This document shows, piece by piece, positions 33,448-45,965 of a DNA stretch of 64,000 nt (position 1 is the first letter of the stretch; every line of letters starts with the position of its first letter). Source of the DNA: Cavia porcellus (Eukaryota; Chordata; Mammalia; Rodentia; Caviidae); the NCBI RefSeq assembly GCF_034190915.1, contig NW_026947514.1, positions 7,141,701 to 7,205,700 of the forward strand, written 5' to 3'. The notes under the pieces were generated by a model. The model made no database searches, was not told the origin of the DNA, and worked only from the letters and a program-made list of their open reading frames with translations. The position numbers and the translations under genes were made by a program.

Positions 33448-36240
33448 CAACCACCCCATTCCTGGTCTGTGTATTCTATGCCTTGGAGCGCACTCCCTCT
33501 GCTTAGAAGAGCCATTGTGGTGACAGAGTCTGTGGTGTTACGCAGCCAGCAGCCTCACACATCTCACAGTTGCTGCTTTGCACTGTGCCGAGAGGCTGCA
33601 CCCAGGGACCTGGCTGCTGAGTGAGCCAGCGCTCCCTGGGAGGGTTTTGCACAAAGTGGCCTAACAGTGCGTTTCTCCGAAAGTATCCTGCTATTAGGTG
33701 ACATGTGGCTTTCGTGTGCATATATTTATTACATACATGGACATCAGTGTGTGACAGGATGAGGAGAGCAAGGTGGGGACTCGGGGCAGGATGGAAAGAG
33801 GTGTGGCTGACGCAGAGAACCTCTCTGTCCCTGGGGGAAGTGTGGCGGAGGCCCCGGGCTGGGTACAGATGTGGGTACAGACATGGGAAGCTGCAGGGCT
33901 CCAGCGCCCAGCCTGAGTGCAAGCTCAAAGGAGTGGAGAGCGAGGACCTTTGGTGCCCACGCTCAGGCAGCCCCCTCAGACTCCAGCGAGGCTCCCCACT
34001 TGCTTCTTGGGCAAGGCCCAGGAGCAGGCTCGAGATGCGCGCCCCTGGTCTGGTCGAATAGAAAGTCAGGATCAGACCAGCAATCCTTCATCTCTTAGGA
34101 ATCGCAGCTATGAAATGTTAAATAAACACACTCATACGCTCTGGAGCTGAGGCCACGCAGCCCACACACGGGTGCTGAGTTGAGGACAGCTTAGAGTGGC
34201 TTTCCCGGCAGCCCCCGTGGACGGCTCAAAGCTAAGCAATCTCCTTTCGCTTTGTGAGTCTCAGAAACGCATATGGATGCTTAGTGTTTTTCTCGAAATA
34301 AAATGAGCGCGTCTTCATAATTAACACTCACATCAGATATGCTCTGGTTTTTTCCTTAGTTGCTAGGAGTTCATACTGGGCTGGGCTGTAACTTGAGCGA
34401 TAGAGTTTAAGGGTTTCGGGGAGAGGGGGAGTTCGCTTTATGATCTTCCTTCCTGTGCCACTTTCTATAGCATCACTCTCAAACCCGTGCACACGCACAC
34501 AAGGCCGACACATTGACACTCACATGTGTGGCAGGTGGGCCTGGTCAGGAGGCCTCGTGTTCACAACCTAACGGGACCGTGCAGACAGAAGGCGTGCAGA
34601 CGCACTGCATCTCCGGGTTACTGAGCATCTCCTACAATCAGTATCTCTAGGGCCCGGGCACCTCCCATTCACTGCCTCATCATGCCGAACCCATTTTACA
34701 CACAGAAAGACAAAGGCTCCATCCTGCATTTTCGGAGTCCCCATGAGCTCAGACTTGTGGAACAGGTAGACTGGGAGCCTGGGAGGGCATCAACCTGGCT
34801 TTTGTTTTTAACTTTTGAACCTTCTCTCCATCTGACCTTGGCAAGCTGTTTGTCTCAGTTTCTCTCTCCGTAAAACTTGTGCAACAATTGCATTCCTGGA
34901 CTGGCTGCCCCCGCGGGATGGTGACCGACCGGCACCCACCTTCTCCTCCTCCTCCCCAGACGACCCCTGGCCTTACCAGAGTGGCAGTGTGCCTAGACCT
35001 GTGCTACCCCCTTCAGCCTCCCTCGTGGACAGGAAGGAGATTTAGATGGACATTACCAGGAGCTGCGTGCCCACGTCTGAGACATAATTATTGTTGCCAT
35101 CAGATGCCTCTACCTGCATTGACTCTGTATTTAAAGACTGTCCTAGGGGGTGATCTTCCCCATCACTAATATTTCTATATTCCCATAAAACAAGGAAATC
35201 CAAACAGCGACGAGAACCAGGACCCATGGCTAGAAAGCAGAGATGGCCGGGCGGGGCTTGATGCCTGTTCCTTCCCCAGCAGAGTGACTATTTGAGGTCC
35301 CCATAGAGGTAAAAGGAGTTTTCAGCAAGCAACCTATTATGTCCCGGAGCTGTGGCCCTCAGGCATGGCCACCAGCGGGGGGCCTTTCTCCTGCAGTGTC
35401 GGGGGGCACAGAGGAGGGGGATTAATGGCAAGCCTTCTCGGCCCCGGCAGCCCTGAGGTTGAGGTTTCCGGCACTAACAGGAAGTGGAGGGTGATTCTCC
35501 GGGATGGCAAAGCTGATTAACGCCAGGGCAAGGAGTGGGTGAAGGATGGAAAGGCAACCAGTGGAACATGCGGGTTTCTCTAAGAGACAAAGTCAAGCTG
35601 GTGGGAGCAGAAAAACAAAAACAAAACCCCACCAACACCAGCGGTATCGACAAGTCCACACTTACCACTAACTCAAAGGCTAAAGGCAGGGGACCTTCAC
35701 ACACGTGACGTTTACGGCACACATTGCATCTATAAAGGGTGTTAGGCGATGTCGCTGAGGCAAGGCAGCTTCATTGTTGATTGCAAATGAGAGCAGGGTC
35801 TGTCACAGCGTCCGTCAGAGGCCCCGAGTGACCTGCTGAAGGTCTGTCCCTAGTAAGGACACTTGTGGGAATTCATCACAGGCACACCTAACCTATTCCT
35901 TGGCCTGGACAGTAGAGATTTCTCCAGATCCTAGCTTGAGATAATGCTAACACTGAATAAGGACAGATGTCCCCAACAGTGCCACCTCCACTGACAACTC
36001 CACAGGGAGCCAAACAGGATAAAAGCAGCATCAGGTCAGGTGGAAGGAGGCAAGGTTTGGGTAGGAACTGTTAGCTTAAGTTATAATTAAAAATAAAACA
36101 CATATAAAGTAATTATTTGTTAAAAATAATTATGGGTATAGCATGTAATGGTTGATGCTGCAAAAGTCTATGCACAGTGTACACAGTAGGGATCCTGGGG
36201 CGCCCACAGAACATACGATTGGTCCAAACATTTTAAAAAC
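33448..36240. other. unclassified DNA
   Basis: No gene is recognised. Short open frames near 33503-34150 overlap in several frames and look fortuitous. A plus-strand MIR scrap (ctgaccttggcaagctg, then tctcagtttctctctcc) lies at 34835-34885. Positions 36060-36140 are very AT-rich. Confidence 0.35.
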
Positions 36241-36254
36241 ATTTTTATTTTTAT

Positions 36255-36338
36255 GGGGCCTGGGGATTTAGCTCAGCAGCACAGCACCTGCCGGGCAAGG
36301 TCATGAGTTCAATCCTTGATATCAAAAGAAAAAAAACA
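36255..36338 (+). repeat. ID-type SINE with target duplication
   Basis: 'ggggcctggggatttagctc' (A box) and 'gtcatgagttcaatcc' (B box) are followed by an A-rich tail. Both sides carry TTTTTATTTTTATG (36242-36255 and 36346-36359), a 14-bp target duplication. The copy is relatively young. Confidence 0.92.
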
Positions 36339-37847
36339 GGGTACGTTTTTATTTTTATGTAAGTACAGAAAAAAAAATGAGCATATCCTGAAATGCCTAA
36401 AAAGAGGTAAATGAATGGCAGGACTTGCAGTGATTTTTATGTTTATCAAACTCTGCTGAGTTCTCGAATATTCTTCTGTTGGCTATGTATTTCTTGGAAT
36501 CAGGAAAGAAATAATTCCAGTACTGATGCCCTGTTTTCCATGTTGCTCGTTGGGTGTTTATGATTCTTCTACTTCCTTGACAAACAGGGCTGGCCTTCCT
36601 GGTGGCCTGCAGGGGACCAGAGCCACGTGACCAGCCGTGGCCAGTGAACTGATGAGCAGGTGACACCTCTCACCTCCCCCCCTGTGGCACTGTCTGGCCA
36701 GTGTGAGGCACTTGAGAGCTCCTTGCCCGTGTCCCTCAGAGGTCACCAGAGTTACGGGCCTTGTGTCAGACTTGGGATCCAACAGGACACAAGGAGAAAG
36801 AAATGTATAGTAGAAACATGATCAAATCAATATTAATGATACAATAAAATGTCACAGCGTCTGATATGTGGGTTTTTAGGGGAGTTGGTGGCCACTTTGG
36901 CATGATGGCCATGCAGAGGTGGAGTCCAGGGGCTAGGAGGAGCTTGGGTCAGTAAAGCCTACGCGAAAGAGGTACATACTCTCCAAATTCACTTCAAGGA
37001 ACAGCACACTCTGGGTTACTCTGAGCTCGATCGTGCATGGAGGCAAAGAGAAACAACTGCAAAACCCCTCAGTTTTCCCGCGCTTCGATTCCCCGCCAGG
37101 ACTCTCAGTCCCCAGCTACGACACGGAGTGATGCGCCCGTTAGCAGTGTGACCCGTGGTATTTGGGGTCCTGCTCACTGTGCTCGTTCTGTGCACTGAGT
37201 CCCTCCTGCTCTGCCACGTGGTCCCCTTGAGATGCCAGTCTTGGTGGCCACTGTCATTTACAAGGACAGTAGCCTTGAGACATGAGGAAACACAGGAGGT
37301 TGGAATTAGGCAGACTTGGGGCAAATCTAGACTCTACCTACAACTCAGCGAGCCCCTCTCTGACTTTCATGGGTCCCCGAGACTCTGGCCTCCAGAGACA
37401 CACACCTAGATCTCAGAGCAGGCCCCAGAGAAGGAGGAATTACAGACAGAGCAGCAGGCGAAGGCCCCGGTGGTGGACAGAGCGTGAACAGAGTATCCGA
37501 CTCACGCTGAATACCAGGTAGAGGGCCGTGTGGACGCAGGTTGGAGAAAAAGGAGACTCACGCACACAGGCCACTGATCTTTATAGGAACCATTCATTCC
37601 AGCTCCTGCCGTGACAGAAAGCGATTTCTGTCCCAGTCACTAGGCTGGTGTCCAAACCTACACGGTATTTATTACTTTTCTCCTTCAACAGAGAGATCCT
37701 GGGCACCTCCGACACACCAGGCGGCACAGCTGCTCTGCGGTCCTCCCCCTTTGAGTTTATCTAAATAAACGTATTTTGGAAGGAAAATTTATGTCACTGT
37801 CCTAGAAGAAAAGCTACATCCTTGTCATTTAGAGGAAATAATCGTTA
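36339..37847. other. unclassified DNA with a MIR scrap
   Basis: No gene is seen. At about 37290-37380 'ttggaattaggcagacttgg' and 'ctacctacaactcagcgagcc' resemble the plus-strand MIR 5' half. Confidence 0.35.
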
Positions 37848-38060
37848 GCCGGGGGTGGGGGCAGAGGCCTGCAATGCTGCCACTTTTTTTTTTTTTTTTT
37901 TTTTTTGTCTTTTTCATTTTTTTTTTTATTGGTACCGGGGATCGAACTCACGACTGCCTGCTTGCAAGGGCAATGCTGCCACTTTAAAGACTAAAGAAGG
38001 AGGGTTGTGAGTCTGGGCCCGGTCTGCACAACTTATCAAAAATCCATCTCAAAGTAAAAT
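37848..38060 (+). repeat. B1-type SINE split by an ID insertion
   Basis: The left part (gttagccgggggtgggggc at the start) ends at 37886. The right part resumes at 37986 and ends 'aaaatccatctcaaagtaaaa'. Between them sits a minus-strand ID copy with a 16-bp target duplication. Confidence 0.75.
37887..37969 (-). repeat. ID SINE inserted into B1, minus strand
   Basis: A long T-run (A-tail complement) is followed by 'ggtaccggggatcgaactc', the B-box complement, and 'gcctgcttgcaagg'. The 5' A-box half is missing, so the copy is 5'-truncated. Flanks GCAATGCTGCCACTTT at 37871-37886 and 37970-37985 are identical, marking a recent insertion. Confidence 0.9.
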
Positions 38061-38065
38061 AAATC

Positions 38066-38250
38066 AAGCCGGGGGATGTGTATCTGTGATCCCAACACTC
38101 TGAGAGGCTGAGGCAAGAGGATCACAAGTTCAAGCCCAATCAGGACAACTTAGCAAACGAAGAGGACCCTGTTTCAATAGAAAGTGAACGTGCCAGGGAT
38201 GTAGCTCAGCATGAAGGCTCTGGGTTCAATCTCCAGTGCCACAAAACAAG
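38066..38250 (+). repeat. fused B1-ID dimeric SINE
   Basis: B1 body (aagccgggggatgtgtatc, aggctgaggcaagagg, ccctgtttcaatag) is followed by an ID unit with A box (agggatgtagctcag) and B box (gggttcaatctcc), ending CCACAAAACAA. Confidence 0.92.
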
Positions 38251-41200
38251 GGGGTAATTTAAAAGGTCTGGGGTTGTCACGCAGTGGGTTCAAAATCCAG
38301 CAGTGAGAAAGAAGAAAAGAAAAAGAAGATACTCACTAGAAAACAGAATTAAAGAAAGACAAAATCATTGCATCTTCTGGAGTCGCTTTCGCCTGAGGTA
38401 GGCTCCAGATCCCAGACCTCACCCGTTTTAGTAATAAACATTTCTTGGATGTGACCAAGAAATGTCACATCCCTTCCCCTAGTCCAAGAGCTGGCACTCA
38501 CACCCAGCCCTGGGAGAGAAGCCCACAGCGCAAAACCTAGGTCCTACGCCTGCTGCAGGGCTGACCCTGAAGCATGACCAGCCACCGCCTTCAGGCCTGT
38601 GTCCCCTGATCCTGCGGTCAAGGTCAGAGCAGAAAATAGGGTGCTGTCCAGTCTCGCCTGGGATGCCACGAACCTGGCGGGCAGGAGGGTCAGCAAAGGA
38701 ACTGCCTGGTCTCAGGCAGGCTCTGTCCAGGGCCCCTGCCACCATCTGTGTCACACAGCCTTCTACTGGTTAATCACGCCCTGGGAGGCTGGGAACAGAC
38801 AACGCTTATTTTCCCCAGATCGAATCAGCTGATCATAGAGGGTGAACGCATCGCTCTAGAGATGGAGCCCGCAGCCCGAAATGAAGAAATGTCACCGTCC
38901 TGTAATTAGCGTCCTCGTGTGCCCCCCACAGCGTGTTCCCTCATAGCACCCCGGATCCATTCAGGAAGCCATTTCTTCTTTCTCTAAGTAGTACAGGAAT
39001 CCGAGAGGACTTGGGAGGGAGAGGGTTAAACATGTTATTATTCTCACCACATTTATAGTAAATTGTGTAACAGTTTTCATGTCTTAATTACTTAAATTTT
39101 ATATTGAGCTATAGTGATATTATCTCCTCTTTTTGTCTCCACACAATTGTATTTTATAATAGCTTTTATTAGAACCCACATGAATGGAATTTAAAATGAA
39201 CACATCATTTCTGTATCGCGCGGTATAGAAAGAGCGCGTCTCTGATATTTGGCATGAAAGCACTTTCCTTTGTATTTTATGACACGAGCAAGTTACATTA
39301 GGTGGGGACACATTTTGAACAGAATGGTAACTAAGGGAGACTTCGAACCTCTTTTTTTTCCTTCCTTTTACTAACTTTCTTGATAAGGAAGAGTGTGGGG
39401 TATTCCAAGGATCAAGCAAAGCTCCCCTAAAAAAGAGTCACCTAATTATAGTAAAATGCAAATTACACACACACACACACAAATTTTAATCTGAGATTTT
39501 CTTGTTAAATTATGATATTACATTTCTTCTATCAATGCAGCAGCTGCACCCAGGTTTTTTTAACCCAATAGTTAAGCTCACGGGTAGCCCTCTGCACAAA
39601 TTCTGTCCTGCTCTGGCTCCATTTGGAAGGTGGTGATCTTTCCAACCCGGAGTCTTTAAAATGAACCTGTAGCTTGTGTTCAGAGAAACATAGCCAGGGC
39701 TTTGATACAGAGCTGGAAATGGTTTTCCTTATTGTTGTCTTGTTTGGGTTTTTTTTTTTTCAACCAAGTATAGTAGAATCAGTAAATCAAAAAGCCTCTT
39801 GCATCTAGAAGCTCAGCCACAAAAGGGAAAAATCCCAACAAAGGACTTGCTGGGTACTTGGGAAGGATGGCAATGGAAATAAATGTGAAGATATATTAGA
39901 GATGCATATTTAATATTGTTGTGTTTATTGCTTCATTTATAAAAGTCACCCAGCTAGGAAGTGTGAGTGAATAAACCTCTCGCTGGATAGAAGTCAGACT
40001 GTGTGAGTGTACCTTAACTATCAGCCTTCCCCAGCAACTCATTTAGGGAGTCCTGGCTTCCTTAGAGCACGAGGGTTTCTCCCCACTGGAGGAAGGCAAT
40101 GCTAACTCACAGGCATTGCTTCCCGGCCATACCCAGCACCAAGCTCCTAAAAATGCTTTTTCTTCCCACTTATCTCAGAGTCACCTCCTCTGGGAAGCCA
40201 CCGGGCTTTCCCACTGGGAAGTAACTGTCCTCTCTCCGCCTAGGTTCTCGGTCGGTGTTCTCTGAAGCTCATGCCAGCGTGAAGTTCCGCCCCTTCTGGT
40301 GACAGGCTGCCCTGTTCTTCCACCAAGCGGGGGAGCTTGGACCTTCTGCCCCCTCTGTACCCACAATCCCACTCCACTTCCTGTCTTGAGCAGGAGGTGA
40401 GATTTGGAATGGCAGCAGAAACAGAACTCTAGTGTCCTTACATGGTGCTTGAGGGACCCGGTGTCACATCTCACATAAAAAAGAATAGTTTCCACCCCTG
40501 ATAAGAGGACAAATTGTCAGCCCAAACTCCCTGGCCTTGAGAAATTTGCAATCGTATTGATTAAGTAAGGCACTGAGCAGTGAGACGTGTAAAATGGTAA
40601 ACTGCAGATGTGTGTGTGATAAATTTGACTTTTCACTGTCTTCAGAGAGGGGCTCAAGGCCTGGACCAGCATGGGGAGAGGGGTTCTACGATGGGAAAGT
40701 GACTCCTACACTTCCTCCAGAGGCCTGGCGCAGCGCCGAGCTCTGAAGAAAGCTGCACTTCTCATGTAGGGTCGCTATATGGCACACAGAAGCAAAGAGT
40801 CTCCCTGGGCTGGTCTGCCCAGCACCTCCAATGTCCCTCCCCTCAGAATGGGGGCAGCGGAGGCCCCACGGCCTCTCACCTGCACCCCTGTTGCCACCGC
40901 TCAGCCCTCTACAAACCCCCTTCTTTCCATTGACCCCTCCCTCTGCATTGTCATAAAGGGCTTCTTGGGGGACAAAGCCCACCACATTTGTTTGGGTGTT
41001 GCATGGATGTTCAGAATGGAGATCAAGAAGCACAAAAATAGATTTCATTGATTTACGAGTCCGCGCTGTTTCCAATTCCCCATCAGTATGGGCAGGCACG
41101 ACACAGGCTGGAAACGCAGCATCTGCTTCCCCTTCATTTCATTTGAGAACTTTAGCACCAGATGTAAATCATTCATAAAATCCCAAGTGTTGGAAGGTGC

Positions 41201-41400
41201 TCGGTCCTGGTTTTCACAAATGGAGCCTCCATATACTGTATCTAGTGATTTCCGTCGTTCATTACAAATGGCAGGAGCAGAATTTTAATGACTCCAAGAA
41301 ATAAATTTCCAGCAGCAGGAAAAAGAAAAGAAAAGAAATCCTAGTTCCAGGTAGTACCAGGAAACCCCGACATCCATGCCTGGCTTCTCAGAGTTCTTCT
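38251..41400. other. unclassified DNA
   Basis: No gene is recognised. Positions 39030-39330 are AT-rich and unique-looking. An (AC)n run lies at 39465-39481. Minus-strand open frames near 38479-38754 and 40181-40495 show no family motif. Confidence 0.35.
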
Positions 41401-43060
41401 CACACAGATGTCACCTTAGATGGCTCCAATCCAACATCTCCACCTTAGGAAAACTTTAAGGGCCATGAGTTCTGTTGAGGTTGGTGCGGCTCTTTTCCGT
41501 TCATTGAGGGGCATCTGATCTCTGAGATGAAGTATCTTTGAAGAGGGCTGCAAAGGATGCTTACTGCTGATTGGGTAGCATCCCTGTCCATCACCTTTGA
41601 CCACACCCACTCTGTTGCCTGGACTCCTGGAAGTTGATGAGCTACTTTCATGGAGCATCTGAGGAAGGCACAGTTCCTCCTTCTGAGATGGCCACAGTCC
41701 TGTGGTACCAGGATGTGGCCAGATACACATGTCCACCATTACACTATGGATGGTATCATTGATTTCTCTTTGCCTGTCCAGCAGCAAGAGTTTGCGGTGG
41801 AGATTAGGATAGGAAGACAGGACAACTGAGGACCTCAGCATCTTCTCCCAATGAAAGGCGATGACTCAAGCCAACTGAGACACTCTGTGGAGTGAGTGAC
41901 CCAAAAAGAAAGTGATCAAACCTGACACATCCCAAGAACTTTGGACTCCCCCATGGACTCCCCCAGAGTGCCCCAGTTCCTGCCTCTCAAACCCGTTACC
42001 CTGCCCTCCTTCTGACTTTAGAGCCACACCACCACTTCCAATGAACTCTTCCTCCACACAAGTCTCGAGAAGTCTGCTCCAGGTGTCTGTCACAGAGCAC
42101 CTCGATGGTGTCCTCTGGCAAGCCCTGCATTGTTAAAGAATCTACAGGCTTCAAGCGCAGAGCAGGCAGTGACTGATTTGGTCTGGACAAGGGGAGGAAG
42201 AAACCAACCAAGAAGGTTTCTTGAAGATGATGTCCAAAATCCTGAAGAACAGGAGCAGATAAGATGAGCTTCAAAACCCTTTCGAGAGACCAAAGCTGAG
42301 TAGCCACAGGGTGATTTGGACTGCTCAGGAGAACAAATATCATCCAGCGAGTGTCCACCCAACATGTCTTCTGCTGGAGGTGTCTCTATCACACCCATGG
42401 TCTCTGAATCTACTCAACTCTTCCTAGGTTCCCTTGGACAGAGACTTTCACATTCTAGGTGCTAGAATTTCACCCCAGCTACTTGCCTGGGTTTCTTCTC
42501 AGAAGAAACGTTCCCACTGATTCTTTCCAACAATGAGATCCCATGAGTATTTTTGGCACTCAAGCTAAAGCAGCACAGGAGAGATAAAAAGGAGACAAAG
42601 TAGGAAGAGGCCTTTAATGAGGGCATGGGAGAGCTTTATAAGGGTGCAGCGGCTGTGAGCGAGAACAGAGAAGTGAAACTGCTTTTATCAGTTTTGTCTG
42701 GGGGAGGAGATTGGGAGGTGTGCAAAATGACATATTAACCACTGATTTGTAACCGCTGATTATCTGCCTGTGTAAAACCAGAGATAGAAAGGTTTACTGG
42801 GGGCTGGGGATGGAGGCTTGGGTGATTGTGGCATCTTGGGGTTGGAGAAGGCTCAGTGTACACACAAAAAGGAGCTGGAGGTTTATCTCTGGAATGAGGA
42901 GGAGAACACAGAACTCACTCTTCGAGAGATAAGTTGCTTCTCTGGGTCCACTACCAAGTTGGGCGGATGTCACCTTGCAGATAGCTAAGCCTCAGGCAAG
43001 CAGAGTCTATCAGCCATACCATCAGCCTTTCATATCGTGCAATGAAGGATGCAGGGAGAC
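41401..43060 (-). other. possible old LTR-type element, unproven
   Basis: The minus strand has open frames of 100-141 codons (41416-41841, 41996-42358) and, further upstream on that strand, a promoter-like layout near 42590-42650: CTTATAAAG followed by ATTAAA before a pyrimidine-rich stretch. This could be an old MaLR-like LTR element or an internal region, but I recognise no protein motif, primer site or terminal repeat. It may simply be unique DNA. Confidence 0.2.
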
Positions 43061-43464
43061 CCCTGGCTGGCTTGTTCTTGTGAGTTTCCCTTAAACCAAC
43101 CAGAAGAAATGAAAAGAGATAGAGAATGAGGCCAACACTTGGCTTTTCTCTGGTACTGCATCCTCACTGCTTGGTGGCTCAGCTGTAAGGAGAAGCCCAG
43201 GGGAACCTGCTTTAATGGGTCGTTGAAATTTGCATAAGACATGTCTACCTCTGGCTCCTAGGCTCTGTCCAAGTCTCTCACCAAGCCTCCACTTGTTCAT
43301 TTATCAATCAATCCATTCATCCTTTATTATACCTTTTAAAGATTTTTTTCACTTACAGGAGAGTCATGGTACATACACGAAATGAATGTTAAGCATAATA
43401 AATTTTGCTGCATTTTATCTCCAGAAATCCAAAGAAATGGCTCTTCTGGGTATGCCTGCTAAGA

Positions 43465-43650
43465 CAGGCACAGGGTGGGCACCTGCGACCCCAGCACCCT
43501 GGGAGGCTGATGGAAGGGCTTCAAGTCAGAGCCCATCCTGGGCCACTTAGCAATTTAGTGAGACCTTGTCTCAAAATTTAAAAAGAAATAAGTGGAGGTG
43601 GGGATGTGGTTCAGTGTGAAGGCCATGGGTTTGGTTCCAACAAAAAGTGG
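43465..43650 (+). repeat. fused B1-ID dimeric SINE
   Basis: B1 phrases (cagggtgggcacctgcg, ccctgggaggctgatgg, gagaccttgtctcaaaa) are followed by an ID unit (ggtggggatgtggttcag, then gggtttggttcc). It is diverged. Confidence 0.85.
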
Positions 43651-44343
43651 GGGCCTGGGGTTACCAAAATGTGTGTTCAAGTCCCAGTGGGGCAACTGAT
43701 TGGTCATAAGATCCAGCTGTTCAGCCTCTAATTGAAGCACCAACATCCATCTGCATCCAAAGGTGCTCAGAGAGCCTGAATGCACCATGGGGCCAGTGGT
43801 CCTCTGTGCCCCAGCTCGGATTCATGGGGGATCTTGTGTTGGGGTCACTGGTCCTAACCTTCATCCATGGAGTGGAGTGTGGGCTTCGAGGGAATGTGTC
43901 CCCATCTGTACCCCCCTTCCATCCCTGGAGTGGAGGGAAGGGATGGAACCAGCCAGTGTTGACCATTCTTCCCCAAAGTGCCAGGGCACCACATATGGAG
44001 GGGTTGGTGTTCACCTCTCAGATCCTGCTGCAGCACCAAGTCTGGCTGAGGGGCCATGGACTGTCCACCAGCAACCACTTCCCACCACACTGCCTGCAGT
44101 GCCAGGAGAGAACACAGGGACAGAGGGCAGCTGCGAGCCCCACACGCGTCCTTGGACTGCTCACCTTGCCCATGTCCATTTTGCCTGAAGACAGGATGGC
44201 CCTGTACAGACAGGATGCTCTGCCTAGAAAAGCTGACCACTCAACGACAGCCCTGTCCTCACGCTTCCTCTCCCTGGGTCATGGAGCGCAAACCGGGAGT
44301 AACAACTGATCTTCTAGCCCTGGTGGCCAAGACTGTTCCTCCG
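43651..44343. other. unclassified DNA
   Basis: Multiple overlapping open frames (for example 43806-44309 and 43854-44240) occur on both strands. None shows a domain or codon bias to support a gene. Confidence 0.35.
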
Positions 44344-44487
44344 TCTCTTTCTCCTCCCCTCCCCTCCCCTCCCCTCCTCTTCCCTCCCCTCCTCCCCTCT
44401 CCTCTCCTCTCCTCTCCTCTCCTCTCCTCTCCTCTCCTGTCTTCCTCCTCTTTCTTCTTCTCCCCCCTCCACTTCTTCCTCTCTTTT
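44344..44487. repeat. 144-base pyrimidine tract (CCCCT/CTCTC)n
   Basis: Only two purines (44439 and 44471) interrupt C/T sequence. CCCCT units at the left give way to CTCTC units. Such polypyrimidine-polypurine tracts can form triplex (H-DNA) structures. Confidence 0.95.
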
Positions 44488-44524
44488 AGAGGGTAATGCT
44501 GAGGACCCTGACGCCGCTGGGCTG

Positions 44525-44620
44525 TACCCTACTTACAGCTAAGAGGTGAAGTGACTGCCCCAGGTCGCCCTGGCTGGAAGTGCGGGTGGCAGACTGAGCT
44601 GAGCTGGCCTGCTGGATGCC
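44525..44620 (-). repeat. MIR SINE fragment
   Basis: 'cttacagctaagaggtgaag' and 'ccaggtcgccctggctgg' followed by 'ggtggcagactgagctg' follow MIR minus-strand order. Confidence 0.45.
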
Positions 44621-44896
44621 TGGGCCCGCTGCCACCTTTGGTACTATTTCCTCCCACTAACTCTCTTCCTCTGTGTCTATTTCCATCCCTGATTCTCCCT
44701 CCACACCCCCACACACATGACACGCACACCCGCACACCAGGGCAGATAGGAAAGCAGAAGACTCTCTTGCCAACTTGACCAAACCACTTTCCCTTAGGTG
44801 ACCTTAACTATCGATGTCCATGTGCCTCAAATAGCACCACCAAGTCTCCTTTAGACCCAGATTCTTAGTTTTTTCTCAGTTTAGGAAAATTTTCTC

Positions 44897-45060
44897 TGAG
44901 CGTGGAAGCACATGCCTGTAATCCCAGTTCCTCGGGAGGCTGGTGCAGGAGGATTTAAGATTTGAGGCCAGCCTGAGCAGCATAGGGAGAGTTTCCCTCA
45001 AAATAAAAAAGGCTGAGGATGTAGCCCAGCGGTTCCATAAGCAGCACCAAAGAAGAAAAG
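44897..45060 (+). repeat. fused B1-ID dimeric SINE, ID part deleted
   Basis: B1 body (gcacatgcctgtaatccc, cgggaggctggtgcagg, aggccagcctgagcag) is followed by an ID A box (gctgaggatgtagcccag). The B-box part is shortened. Confidence 0.85.
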
Positions 45061-45627
45061 GCAGGAAAGAAATGCTAAGCTCGGAGAACAGCTCAGAGGA
45101 AAGCCCTTCCTAGCACGCTCAAGGCCGAGGCTTCCAACACGGTTCCACGAAACAAGCTTTTTTCTTTTTTCCCAGACACCTTTATTATAAATGGGAGCTT
45201 CTGTCATTCTGGTTCTATCTTAAAAATGTGTAGTAATTGACCTTTTTATCTGTCGTCCGGTTGATGATGTTCTCTCCCATCGTTTTGTCTTTTTATTTGC
45301 ATCTTCATTCTTCGCATGATTCTGAGGCTTTCTTCCCAGCACTGATTCAGATCCTCAGTGTCCGCTTTGCTGTTCTCTGCCATGAAATCCGTGTAGACTT
45401 ACTCGCTGCTCCACCTTCTTATTTTAGCTCTCTATTTTCGCCTCTTTGCCATCACATCAGCCTGCTTTTGTTTTTCCTTGAGGCTTTTTGCTCTTTTTCT
45501 CCCCCACTCTGTCTTCTCTATTATATTAAATATTTTAAATTTAAAAAACATTCAGGAAACAGGAACATCATCTGGGACACCCTGAGCTGACAGAGAAGAG
45601 GTCCGTAGTGTCTTCTGCCCACATATA
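45061..45627. other. unclassified T-rich DNA
   Basis: T-rich sequence with no recognised gene. An open frame at 45237-45590 is Phe-, Leu- and Ser-rich from base composition alone. Confidence 0.35.
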
Positions 45628-45965
45628 GGGGGGTGTGTGCACACGTGTACCTGTGTTGCACTTGTGTGTTGACATATATGTGTATGCAAGTATTGTGTGC
45701 AGGTGTAGGTATGTATTTATCTGTGTGCATTGTACGTGTGAGTGCAAGCATGTGTATGCATGGACATGTATGCATAGCTGTCTGCCAGTGTCCGTGTGAG
45801 TGTGTATATCTTTATAACTATATATGCACACAAGTATTGTGTATCTGTATGCACCTGTGTGCATGCATGTTCATATGTGTAAATACACACGCCTCTCTGT
45901 GCATGAGTGTATGTAGTTTGTGTGTACATGTGTACATGTGTGTGTCTGTCTGTCTGCATGCATGC
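45628..45965. repeat. degenerate TG/TATG-rich low-complexity tract
   Basis: About 340 bases of alternating purine-pyrimidine words (gtgtgtgcacacgtgtacc, tgtgtgcatgcatg). Long Cys/Val- and His/Thr-rich frames arise on both strands as artefacts. The tract is a candidate for Z-DNA. Confidence 0.85.
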
